DNA of 55,134 nucleotides. Origin: an uncultured Bacteroidales bacterium. Lineage in GTDB: Bacteria; Bacteroidota; Bacteroidia; Bacteroidales; UBA932. Under the pieces are notes generated by a model. That model saw only the letters and a list, made by a program, of their open reading frames with translations, searched no databases and had not been told where the DNA came from. Position 1 is the stretch's first letter, and every line of letters starts with the position of its first letter. Both the position numbers and the translations under genes were made by a program. Positions 48,773-55,134 of the stretch are shown here, piece by piece. The stretch covers positions 1 through 55,134 of the forward strand of contig ONEX01000022.1 in NCBI GenBank assembly GCA_900316955.1, written 5' to 3'.

Positions 48773-49472
48773 AGGAAAGTTATATCTGATTCCGTCCCCG
48801 CTCGGGGACAACGACCCGGCCGAAGTGCTTCCGGCCCCGGTCCTGGACATCCTGCCCACCCTGGACTGCTTCGTGGTCGAGGAGGTCCGGACGGCCCGGC
48901 GCTTCCTGTCCCGCGCAGGCCTCAAAGGCCATATCGAGGGGCTGGAGTTCCACGAGCTGAACGAGCATACGGCCCCGGCGGAGATCGCGCCCCTCGGGCG
49001 CCTGTTCGACGGCGGGCGCAACGTGGGCCTCATCTCCGAGGCCGGCCTTCCCGCCGTGGCGGACCCCGGCGCCCAGCTCGTGGCCCTGTGCCACCGGGAA
49101 GGGATCGAGGTCGTGCCCCTGGTGGGTCCTTCGTCCCTGATGCTGGCCCTGATGGCCTCCGGACTCAACGGGCAGTCCTTCGCCTTCGCGGGCTACATCC
49201 CGGCGAAGACCGAGGAGCGCCGCGCGGCCATCCGCCGGCTGGAGAAGCGGTCGGCCGCGGAGCATCAGACGCAGATCATCATCGAGACCCCCTACCGGAA
49301 CGACGCCCTCCTGGCGGACCTCGCGGCCACCTGCTCCGGCAAGACGCTCATCACCGTCGCGGCGAACCTCATGCAGCCCGACGCCTTCATCCGCACCCTT
49401 CCGGCCGCCCGCTGGAAGGAGCATCCCGTCACCATCGGCAAACGGCCGTGCGTATTCCTCCTCCTCGCATGA
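48765..49472 (+). CDS. RsmI-like tetrapyrrole-methylase-family methyltransferase
   Basis: 235 residues. SAM-dependent methylase fold: YLIPSPLGDNDP start, GLISEAGLPAVADPGAQLV (the loop that is GxPxxxDPG in RsmI) and VPLVGPSSLMLALMASGL. RsmI 2'-O-methylates C1402 of 16S rRNA; this shorter Bacteroidota relative may have a different target. Co-transcribed with tamB (8-nt overlap) and mtaB (ATGA overlap). Confidence 0.85.
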   Translation: MNKGKLYLIPSPLGDNDPAEVLPAPVLDILPTLDCFVVEEVRTARRFLSRAGLKGHIEGLEFHELNEHTAPAEIAPLGRLFDGGRNVGLISEAGLPAVADPGAQLVALCHREGIEVVPLVGPSSLMLALMASGLNGQSFAFAGYIPAKTEERRAAIRRLEKRSAAEHQTQIIIETPYRNDALLADLAATCSGKTLITVAANLMQPDAFIRTLPAARWKEHPVTIGKRPCVFLLLA

Positions 49473-50767
49473 AAGTCGCCCTCACCACCCTCGGCTGCAA
49501 GCTGAACTACGCGGAAACGTCCACCTATGAGCGCGGATTCGTCGCCCACGGGCTGGAAGTGGTCCCCTGGAGCGCCGCGGCCGATGTCTATGTGATCAAC
49601 ACCTGCGCGGTGACGGAAACGGCCGAGAAAAAGTCCCGCAACCTCATGCGCCGGGCGCACAAGACGAACCCGGACGCCCTCGTCATCGTCACCGGCTGCT
49701 ACGCCGAGCTCAAGAAGGAGAAACTCTACGACATCGAAGGGGTCTCCCGTGTGTTCGCGGCCGCGGAAAAGCCGCAGCTGGTGAACGAGACGCTGGCGAT
49801 GCTGCAAGAGATTCCCGGTCAAGCCGGGAATGACGGTTCCCTGTCCGAGAAGGCACACGTCATGCCCGGCCCCGACCGGGCATCTGTCGAAACGCTCCCG
49901 GCGTATTCGTCCGGCGAGCGGACGCGCTCGTTCCTGAAGGTCCAGGACGGGTGCAACAACTTCTGCGCGTACTGCACCGTGCCGTTCGCCCGCGGCCGGA
50001 GCCGGAACATTCCCATCTGCGAGCTCGTGAAGCAGGCGGAGCAGATCGCCGCGAAGGGCATCCGCGAAGTGGTGCTGACGGGCGTGAACACGGGCGATTT
50101 CGGCCGCACGACGGGCGAATCCTTCCTGGACCTGCTGAAGGCGCTGGACGCGGTGGAAGGCATCGACCGCTACCGGATCTCGTCCATCGAACCGAACCTC
50201 ATCACGGAGGAGATCGTGGACTGGATCGCCTCCGGCACGAAGTTCCAGCGGCATTTCCACATCCCGCTCCAGTCCGGCAGCGACACGCTGCTGAAGAAGG
50301 TCGGCCGCCGGTACGACACGGCCCTGTTCGCCTCCCGCATCGACTATATCCGCCAGGCGATGGAACGCCCCGGGGAGCCGAAGGTTTTCTTCGGCATCGA
50401 CGTCATCGTGGGCCTTCCCGGCGAGACGGAAGACCTGTTCCTGGAGACCTACAACTTCCTCAAGGACCGGATCAAACCCGCCTTCCTGCACGTGTTCCCC
50501 TACTCCAAGCGCCCCGGCACCCGCGCCGCGGCGATGCCCGACCAGGTCCAGGACAGCGTGAAAACGGACCGCGTCGCGCGGCTCGAAGCCCTCTCGGACG
50601 ACCTCCACGCCGCCTTCGTCGCGGCCAACAAAGGCCTCCCCGAGCGCGTCCTCTGGGAATCCAGCGTCAAGGGTGGCATGATGTTCGGCTACACCGGCAA
50701 CTACATCCGCGTCGAAAAACCCTATGACCCCGCACTGGTGAATACTTTGGAAAGCATTGTTATTTAA
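49469..50767 (+). CDS. mtaB: tRNA t6A37 methylthiotransferase MtaB with an in-frame repeat insertion
   Basis: 432 residues. Radical-SAM enzyme that makes ms2t6A37. The N-terminal MTTase domain has Cys10 (LGCKLNY), INTCAVTE and TGCYAE. The radical-SAM cluster motif is CNNFCAYC, followed by VVLTGVNTGDFG, and the C-terminal TRAM-like region is present. Residues about 114-139 (EIPGQAGNDG...PGPDRAS; DNA 49808-49886) are coded by two palindromic repeats placed in the linker just before GERTRSFLKVQDGC, without loss of a motif. Last gene of tamB-rsmI-mtaB; a second copy of the large palindromic element follows 8 nt after its stop. Confidence 0.95.
   Translation: MKVALTTLGCKLNYAETSTYERGFVAHGLEVVPWSAAADVYVINTCAVTETAEKKSRNLMRRAHKTNPDALVIVTGCYAELKKEKLYDIEGVSRVFAAAEKPQLVNETLAMLQEIPGQAGNDGSLSEKAHVMPGPDRASVETLPAYSSGERTRSFLKVQDGCNNFCAYCTVPFARGRSRNIPICELVKQAEQIAAKGIREVVLTGVNTGDFGRTTGESFLDLLKALDAVEGIDRYRISSIEPNLITEEIVDWIASGTKFQRHFHIPLQSGSDTLLKKVGRRYDTALFASRIDYIRQAMERPGEPKVFFGIDVIVGLPGETEDLFLETYNFLKDRIKPAFLHVFPYSKRPGTRAAAMPDQVQDSVKTDRVARLEALSDDLHAAFVAANKGLPERVLWESSVKGGMMFGYTGNYIRVEKPYDPALVNTLESIVI
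49808..49886. repeat. Two short palindromic repeats inside mtaB
   Basis: Unit 1 (49808-49834): ATTCCCGG-tcaag-CCGGGAAT. Unit 2 (49859-49886): ATGCCCGG (49862-49869), loop ccccga, CCGGGCAT (49876-49883). Together with the linker they add about 26 codons in frame. Confidence 0.88.
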
Positions 50768-50775
50768 AGATATGA

Positions 50776-50895
50776 GGGTAGTCGGTAGTAGTCTGAAAAC
50801 CGTCGCTTCGCGACCCCTCCCACCGCAAGCGGCGGGCCCCTCCCTCTTATGTGGCCGAGGGTGGCCACAGGTTTTCAGACTACCACCGACTACCC
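50776..50895 (+). repeat. 120-nt palindromic element, copy 2, between mtaB and the MBL hydrolase gene
   Basis: Arms 50776-50801 and 50870-50895 pair over 25 of 26 positions. The core 50802-50869 matches copy 1 (18486-18550, minus strand) base for base on both flanks, apart from one base in the first hairpin loop. The middle hairpin differs: CCC-a-CCGC-aa-GCGG-c-GGG here. The arm sequences are unrelated to those of copy 1 apart from AACC/GGTT next to the core. Confidence 0.92.
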
Positions 50896-50907
50896 AAGAT
50901 CGTTAAA

Positions 50908-51861
50908 ATGAGTGAAGTAAAGCTCACATTCTTAGGAACAGGGACCTCCCAGGGGATTCCGATCATCGGGTGCCAGTGCGCGGTGTGCCGGTCGGAGGAT
51001 CCGCATGACAAGCGGTTCCGGGCGGCGGCGTTCGTCGAATACGAAGGGTTCCAGGTGCTCATCGACGCGGGGCCGGACTTCCGGATGCAGATGCTCGCGA
51101 AAGGGATCCGCCACTTGGACGCCATCCTCCTGACGCACAAGCACAAGGACCATACGGGCGGCCTGGACGATGTCCGGTCGTTCAATTATATCGACCGGAA
51201 GGCCGTGGAAATCTACTGCGAGCCCGAGGTGCTCAAGTCGCTCCGGAACGACTATTCCTATGCCTTCGCCGAGCACAAGTACCCCGGCTCCCCCGAATGG
51301 CATGTCCACATCATCGACGAGAAGCCATTCCGCATCACCTCCCTGGAGAACACCGGCGACCTGGAATGGGTCCATGACATCGGCTATTTCTACCGGCAGC
51401 CGGACGGGTCGCTCATTCCCTCGGACAACGCCGTCGTGCCCGCCTTGCCAGCCCTTCCCGGCCCGGACAGCGGTTTCGTCGGCGGGGTCAAATATTTGAA
51501 TGTCATTCCCATCCGGGGCTATCACGACCAGATGCCCGTGCTGGGATTCCGGTTCGGGAAGATCGCGTACATCACGGACATGAGTTCCCTGCCGGAGAGC
51601 GAACTGGCCAAGCTGCAGGGGCTGGAGCATGTCTCGCTGAACACGGTGGGGTACCATCCCCACCACTCGCATTTTTCGCTGGACCAGGCCCTGGCGCTGG
51701 CGGACCGCATCGGCGCGAAGCATACCTGGCTCACGCACCTGAGCCATGCTTTCCCCTCCTACGCCGCTTTCTGCGACGAGCTTCGCCGCCTCTGCGCCGA
51801 GCGGGGCATCCGCTCCGACGTCCAGCCCGCTTTCGACGGCCTGACAGTCACGGCTCGGTAG
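50908..51861 (+). CDS. MBL-fold metallo-hydrolase (PhnP/RNase Z-like)
   Basis: 317 residues from ATG 50908 (MSEVKLTFLGTGTSQG). The metal-binding motif is THKHKDHTGGLDD (residues about 76-88), with a Cys cluster IIGCQCAVC near the start, as in PhnP-like proteins, and later GYHDQMP and TDMSSLP. About 45 residues between FRITSLEN and NVIPIRGYHD (DNA about 51349-51497) appear to be extra compared with the Bacteroidota versions I remember. Substrate unknown (cyclic phosphodiester or lactone types are possible). The 3' end overlaps a small convergent gene by 14 nt. Confidence 0.87.
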   Translation: MSEVKLTFLGTGTSQGIPIIGCQCAVCRSEDPHDKRFRAAAFVEYEGFQVLIDAGPDFRMQMLAKGIRHLDAILLTHKHKDHTGGLDDVRSFNYIDRKAVEIYCEPEVLKSLRNDYSYAFAEHKYPGSPEWHVHIIDEKPFRITSLENTGDLEWVHDIGYFYRQPDGSLIPSDNAVVPALPALPGPDSGFVGGVKYLNVIPIRGYHDQMPVLGFRFGKIAYITDMSSLPESELAKLQGLEHVSLNTVGYHPHHSHFSLDQALALADRIGAKHTWLTHLSHAFPSYAAFCDELRRLCAERGIRSDVQPAFDGLTVTAR

Positions 51862-51964
51862 CGAGCGTATCTTCCTGCCCGTCGCGGATGTATTCGACGG
51901 CACTGTCCAGCAGGAGCCAGATGGCGAAGGCCGCAAGGCCCAGGGTGACGATGATCTCGAACAT
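51848..51964 (-). CDS. Small single-span membrane protein
   Basis: 38 residues: MFEIIVTLGLAAFAIWLLLD then an acidic tail (EYIRDGQEDTLATEP). One hydrophobic helix of about 18 residues. A perfect -7 box TACCTTTG (minus strand, 51993-52000) lies 28 nt upstream of the ATG, which supports real expression. No known family recognised. Confidence 0.65.
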   Translation of the reverse strand: MFEIIVTLGLAAFAIWLLLDSAVEYIRDGQEDTLATEP

Positions 51965-51992
51965 GGCGCTTCTTTGTTTTGGTTTCCAGGAA

Positions 51993-52000
51993 CAAAGGTA
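51993..52000 (-). promoter_or_regulatory. -7 box of the small membrane protein gene
   Basis: TACCTTTG on the minus strand; CAA/TTG positions upstream are not at the ideal distance. Confidence 0.55.
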
Positions 52001-52070
52001 GGGGCTCATTGTGCCAAACCGCCGCACAATCAATAACTTTTTCTCATTTTCCCAGCTCGAAAAAAAAGCG

Positions 52071-52078
52071 TATATTTG
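52071..52078 (+). promoter_or_regulatory. -7 box of the lipoprotein gene at 52095
   Basis: TATATTTG, 16 nt before the ATG; the -33 region is T-rich (catttt). Confidence 0.6.
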
Positions 52079-52094
52079 CGAAATTTTACCAACC

Positions 52095-52802
52095 ATGAAA
52101 ACCATCAAGCATCTGATCCTCGGAATCGCCGCCCTCCTTCTCCTGGCGGCCTGCGGTCCTTCCCGCTACACGAATTCCAGCGTCAACCTGGCGGCTGTCC
52201 CGGAGTACGCTTTCATCGAGCCCTATTCCTACATCGTCCTCTACGGCGACGACGGGAAAGGCTATTATAACGAACAGTCTTCCGCCACGGCGACGAGAAC
52301 GATCACGAATATCATCAATTCGGAACGCTTCCCCTTCTCCGACATGATCCCGGCCGACTACGACGGCGAGAACGCGGACATCAAGAACTGGCTGCGGACC
52401 TTCCCGGATGTGGACCCGTCCAAGGCGGACCGCCTCCGCGTCCCCAAGTCCCTCCGCAAGATGCTGGACAAGAGCGGCCTCCGCTACGGCATCGTCATCT
52501 ACTCCTACGGCTACGTCCAGACCAAGGCGGGTTACCAGCGTGAAAAGGTGGAGAAAGCGGCATCCAAAGTCATCGACAAGGCGATCGAAAGCCTGACCGG
52601 TATCACGGGCATGACCAATCCGTCCCAGAATTACTCCGTCAGCTCCCCGTACGGCAACGTCCTCTACTGCGCCGTCATCGACGGGGAGACGGACCGCGTC
52701 ATCCACTTCGTGAACGAGACCCCGACCTTCGCCTCCCACCCCACGGAAAACTCCTACGTCAGCGAACTCCTTCACAACCTCTTGAAAGAGTTCATCCGGT
52801 AA
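52095..52802 (+). CDS. Lipoprotein of unknown function
   Basis: 235 residues from ATG 52095. Clear lipoprotein signal, MKTIKHLILGIAALLLLAAC (Cys20). The mature part begins GPSRYTNSS and contains EYAFIEPYSYIVLYGDDGKG and a basic helical segment (QREKVEKAASKVIDKA). No domain is recognised with confidence. It has its own -7 box and a bidirectional terminator, so it is a single-gene unit. Confidence 0.8.
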   Translation: MKTIKHLILGIAALLLLAACGPSRYTNSSVNLAAVPEYAFIEPYSYIVLYGDDGKGYYNEQSSATATRTITNIINSERFPFSDMIPADYDGENADIKNWLRTFPDVDPSKADRLRVPKSLRKMLDKSGLRYGIVIYSYGYVQTKAGYQREKVEKAASKVIDKAIESLTGITGMTNPSQNYSVSSPYGNVLYCAVIDGETDRVIHFVNETPTFASHPTENSYVSELLHNLLKEFIR

Positions 52803-52819
52803 ATCCCCGGTATAACGAT

Positions 52820-52856
52820 AAAAAACCTCCTGGCAAGCGCCAGGAGGTTTTTTTGT
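52820..52856. terminator. Bidirectional terminator
   Basis: Stem ACCTCCTGGC (52826-52835), loop AAGC, GCCAGGAGGT (52840-52849), flanked by A6 on the left and T7 on the right. It serves the lipoprotein gene (plus) and the PAP2-SGNH gene (minus). Confidence 0.9.
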
Positions 52857-52867
52857 CGTCGTGCCGA

Positions 52868-54358
52868 TTACCGGCCGTCCGCGAGGAAGGAGGCCTGGAC
52901 CGGTCCCAGGCGCCGGTAGCCGTCCTCGTTCATGTGGAGCTTGTCGCCCACATAGAAGAGGTCCACATTGAACTCGTTGATTCCCTGGAGGTTGAACTGG
53001 TCCAGGACCGGGATGCCGTAGTAGGCGCAGCAGGCCTTCTGGGCCTCGATGTAGTCCGCGAAGGTCTTGCCGGTCTTGTTGGGTTCCGTCGAATACGGAT
53101 TGTGCCCGGCGTCGGCGCCGAAGAAACGGAGGGAGGTGAAGAAGTAGATCTCCGCCTTCGGGTTCTTCTCCAGCAGGGTCTTGATGCAGTAGTTGATGCC
53201 GCCGCACTGGGTGGTCAGCTTCCGCGGGTCGTAGTTGTCGTAGGCGGTGTAGTCCTGCCAGGTGCCGCACTCGCGGCTGTTATTGTAGTCGTTGGTCGAG
53301 GCCCACAGGACATAGACGTCGTACACGCCGGCGTCGTCCACCTGCTTCTGGAGGGTGTATCCCTGCTTGTTCGAGAAGCCGGCCCCGCCCACGCCGTAGG
53401 TGGTCACCTCGGCGTTCAGGAGGTCCGCCCAGAGCTGCTTCGCAGCGTCGGACTCATTGTTCACGGACAGGGAACCGCCGAAGACGGCGATGCTCTTTCC
53501 GTAGTTCTTGTGGCCCTTGTACGGGCTGTCTTTCGCCACCTTGCGGTCCGGGACCAGGTGGTGCTTCTCCGGCTCGGGACGGCGGTTGCGGAGCCACGCC
53601 TGGCTGGCTTCGGCATCGGCCTCCGCCAGGGCCTTGAGCTCCTCCCGCGCCGCGGCGATGTCCTCATTATAGGCCGCATTGGCCTGCATCCGGGCATAGG
53701 TGGCCGATGCCAGGAGCTTGGACGCATCCACGTCGCTCTGCCAGTGGTAGCCCGCGATCACGCGGCTCTGGCCCCATTCATAGCCGGCCTTGAACAGCGT
53801 ATCCTGCCGCTCGGGATTCAGCTCCGCGAGGACCAGGGCCATGCCCCAGCCGCGGACGGTGTGACCGGAAGGATAGGATCCGCTCCGGCGGGAGCCTTCC
53901 TCGCTTTTGGGGATCAGTGTCCCTTCCCGGTAGAAGACATAAGGGCGCAGGCGCATATACGCGGCCTTGGGGCCGCTGGCTCCGAGGCGGAAGGTCCGGA
54001 TGCTCCGGTCCAGCAGGTGCATCGTTTTCGGGGTGGTCTGGCGGGACAGCTTGCGGCCGAAGGCGCCACTGAACAGCGCCGCCATGGAATCCACGTTCGT
54101 CGTCTCCTCCTTGATGGCGCGGAGGCCACGCGCGCCAACCCGCTGGGTCTTGCCCCACTGGTACTGCGCCTCGTCATAGGCGAACTGAGGTGTTCCCTCC
54201 TCCGGAGGCGGCGGGAGGAACACGACTGCGTTGGGAATCTCTTTCTCGCTCAGGTACGGTTCCACCCGGGCGTACGGGAACTGCTGGGCGGCAGCGTTCC
54301 ACGCAAGGGCCAGCCCCGCTACGAGGACGGCCGCGGATGACAAGATTCTCTTGCCCAT
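52868..54358 (-). CDS. PAP2 class A acid phosphatase fused to an SGNH/GDSL hydrolase
   Basis: 496 residues with a signal peptide (AAVLVAGLALAWNAAA), so periplasmic or secreted. The N-terminal half holds the three phosphatase motifs: KxxxxxxRP (Lys131, Arg138, Pro139), GSYPSGHT (160-167) and SRxxxxxH (Ser198, Arg199, His205), as in class A non-specific acid phosphatases. The C-terminal half is an SGNH esterase-like domain: FGGSLS with Ser296 in the nucleophile position (block I), GVGGAG (block II), STNDYNN with Asn356 (block III) and DKLH with Asp472 and His475 (block V). A linker rich in Glu/Ala (about 232-262) joins them. The LolA-like gene lies 4 nt upstream in transcription order. Confidence 0.88.
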   Translation of the reverse strand: MGKRILSSAAVLVAGLALAWNAAAQQFPYARVEPYLSEKEIPNAVVFLPPPPEEGTPQFAYDEAQYQWGKTQRVGARGLRAIKEETTNVDSMAALFSGAFGRKLSRQTTPKTMHLLDRSIRTFRLGASGPKAAYMRLRPYVFYREGTLIPKSEEGSRRSGSYPSGHTVRGWGMALVLAELNPERQDTLFKAGYEWGQSRVIAGYHWQSDVDASKLLASATYARMQANAAYNEDIAAAREELKALAEADAEASQAWLRNRRPEPEKHHLVPDRKVAKDSPYKGHKNYGKSIAVFGGSLSVNNESDAAKQLWADLLNAEVTTYGVGGAGFSNKQGYTLQKQVDDAGVYDVYVLWASTNDYNNSRECGTWQDYTAYDNYDPRKLTTQCGGINYCIKTLLEKNPKAEIYFFTSLRFFGADAGHNPYSTEPNKTGKTFADYIEAQKACCAYYGIPVLDQFNLQGINEFNVDLFYVGDKLHMNEDGYRRLGPVQASFLADGR

Positions 54359-54362
54359 GGCT

Positions 54363-54989
54363 CTATCGCTTGTCGATGATGGTGGCGCCGGGATAATCGG
54401 CCTTGTTGAAAGTCACTTCCTCCTCGGTCACGTTGAACTTGAGGTTGCGCATCGTGACGGTGACCATATCCACCTTGGCGCTCAGGCTCATCGGGTAGTA
54501 GGTATCCTTCGCGATGACGATTTCCATGTTCTTGGGATCGTCCTTGTTCGTGTTGAAGCGGTTCTTCTTGCACTTGATGGTCCAGGCCGAGGACGTTTCC
54601 TTGGCGATGGACACGTCATACCCTTCCGTGGCGCTCTGGAACATCTTCATGTTCTCCTGCTCGTCGGACTTCTTGGTCTTGTCCTGGTTCTCGATGGTGA
54701 TGGTGTTCTCGCCGGCGTCATAGGTCCATTCCGTCTGGCCGTCCTGCCAGGTGACGAGCTTCTTTCCCATCATCTGCGCCTCCAGGCGCATCTTGTCTCC
54801 CAGGCTCCAGGCGTCGGAGGACATCGTGCCCAGGATGGGAATCTTGATGTCCATCGTCATCCGGAAGCCGTTCTCCGCACTGACCTGTTCCATCGCGGCA
54901 TCCATCTTGGCGACGATTTCTTCGGCGGTCTGCGCATAGGCCGCCACGGCGAGGACGCAGGCGGTCAGCAAGGCAAAGAATCTTTTCAT
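54363..54989 (-). CDS. LolA-like outer-membrane lipoprotein carrier-type protein
   Basis: 208 residues with a signal peptide (MKRFFALLTACVLAVAAYA). Body: AEEIVAKMDAAMEQVSAENG, then repeated beta strands (FRMTMDIKI, SLGDKMRLEAQMMGKKLVTW, TEWTYDAGENTITI), as in the LolA half-barrel fold. LolA escorts lipoproteins across the periplasm; whether this is the main carrier or a paralogue is unknown. It is followed 4 nt later by the PAP2-SGNH gene. Confidence 0.8.
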   Translation of the reverse strand: MKRFFALLTACVLAVAAYAQTAEEIVAKMDAAMEQVSAENGFRMTMDIKIPILGTMSSDAWSLGDKMRLEAQMMGKKLVTWQDGQTEWTYDAGENTITIENQDKTKKSDEQENMKMFQSATEGYDVSIAKETSSAWTIKCKKNRFNTNKDDPKNMEIVIAKDTYYPMSLSAKVDMVTVTMRNLKFNVTEEEVTFNKADYPGATIIDKR

Positions 54990-55013
54990 AATCAGCAGAT
55001 TTTAATAATCATA

Positions 55014-55021
55014 CAAATATA
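55014..55021 (-). promoter_or_regulatory. -7 box of the LolA-like operon
   Basis: TATATTTG on the minus strand, 24 nt before the ATG at 54989; no exact TTG at 20 nt. Confidence 0.6.
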
Positions 55022-55033
55022 ACAATTTAATGC

Positions 55034-55085
55034 AAAAAAGAAGGTGACTAAAAAGTCAGTTGACTGATTGGTCACCTTCTTTTTT
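55034..55085. terminator. Bidirectional terminator at the window end
   Basis: A perfect 15-bp stem, 55034-55048 with 55071-55085 (AAAAAAGAAGGTGAC and its complement), encloses a smaller palindrome TCAGT-tg-ACTGA. A run on the left and T run on the right. It probably ends a minus-strand gene lying beyond the window. Nothing else is seen in 55086-55134. Confidence 0.85.
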
Positions 55086-55134
55086 GTACATAGTAGGAAA
55101 GGTGCCCCTACGGGGGTAATAAATAATAGCTATT

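Overview
The window is a GC-rich stretch of a Bacteroidota chromosome, most likely from an uncultured gut- or rumen-type Bacteroidales. The evidence is: a 286-residue primary sigma factor without region 1.1; many promoters of the Bacteroidota form (TTG, 19-20 nt spacer, then TAnnTTTG) in front of tRNA, SRP RNA and housekeeping genes; a TonB receptor paired with a DUF4249-type lipoprotein; a GH89 lipoprotein; a 7TM-HD (PgpH-type) phosphohydrolase; and many lipoproteins with clear lipoboxes. Genus cannot be fixed from the sequence alone. No prophage, integrative element, CRISPR array or rRNA operon was seen; nearly all of the window is core genome.

Layout. 1-770: the tail of a transposase-like HTH protein, tRNA-Val(GAC) and a 140-nt nested palindrome. 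774-10263: a minus-strand operon gyrB, 7TM-HD phosphohydrolase, tig, clpP, clpX, then a sugar-hydrolase-like lipoprotein overlapping clpX. 10252-14974: outer-membrane barrel protein and a large TPR protein. 15046-16391: ftsE-like ATPase and nth. 16342-18832 (minus): a THUMP-like methyltransferase, a DUF4298 protein and a CPBP membrane protease. 18894-22746: phosphoglucomutase and GH89 alpha-N-acetylglucosaminidase. 22748-26926 (minus): HtrA protease, rpoD, argS. 27025-29130: dnaN and a DnaQ-type exonuclease. 29122-30734: metal/cobalamin-type binding lipoprotein, a small unknown protein, tRNA-Thr(CGT). 30920-35658: HI0933-type flavoprotein, TonB receptor, DUF4249 lipoprotein. 35653-37600 (minus): sugar-isomerase-fold protein, SRP RNA, cdd. 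37663-44102: mnmA, cysteine hydrolase, ATP-grasp protein, tsaD, FAD protein, YbaK-type deacylase. 44189-51861: tamB, rsmI-like, mtaB, MBL hydrolase. 51848-54989: small membrane protein, lipoprotein, PAP2-SGNH fusion, LolA-like protein.

How the genes work together. Several groups deal with protein quality control (tig, clpP, clpX, htrA), with tRNA maturation and translation fidelity (mnmA, tsaD, mtaB, argS, YbaK-type deacylase), with replication and repair (gyrB, dnaN, DnaQ-type exonuclease, nth), and with the envelope (tamB, LolA-like, TPR/barrel pair, TonB/DUF4249 pair). TsaD and MtaB act on successive steps of the same A37 modification (t6A, then ms2t6A).

The most unusual content is a set of palindromic repeats. 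One family has two copies: 18460-18576, in frame inside a methyltransferase gene, and 50776-50895, between genes. The copies share an almost identical core, but their roughly 26-nt outer arms differ in sequence while remaining self-complementary within each copy, and an internal hairpin also differs with its pairing kept. A second group of short palindromes (attccCGGgtcaag type and relatives) sits in frame in the same methyltransferase gene and in mtaB, and overlaps the stop codon of the YbaK-type gene. These look like Bacteroidales counterparts of the protein-embedded palindromic elements known from Rickettsia.
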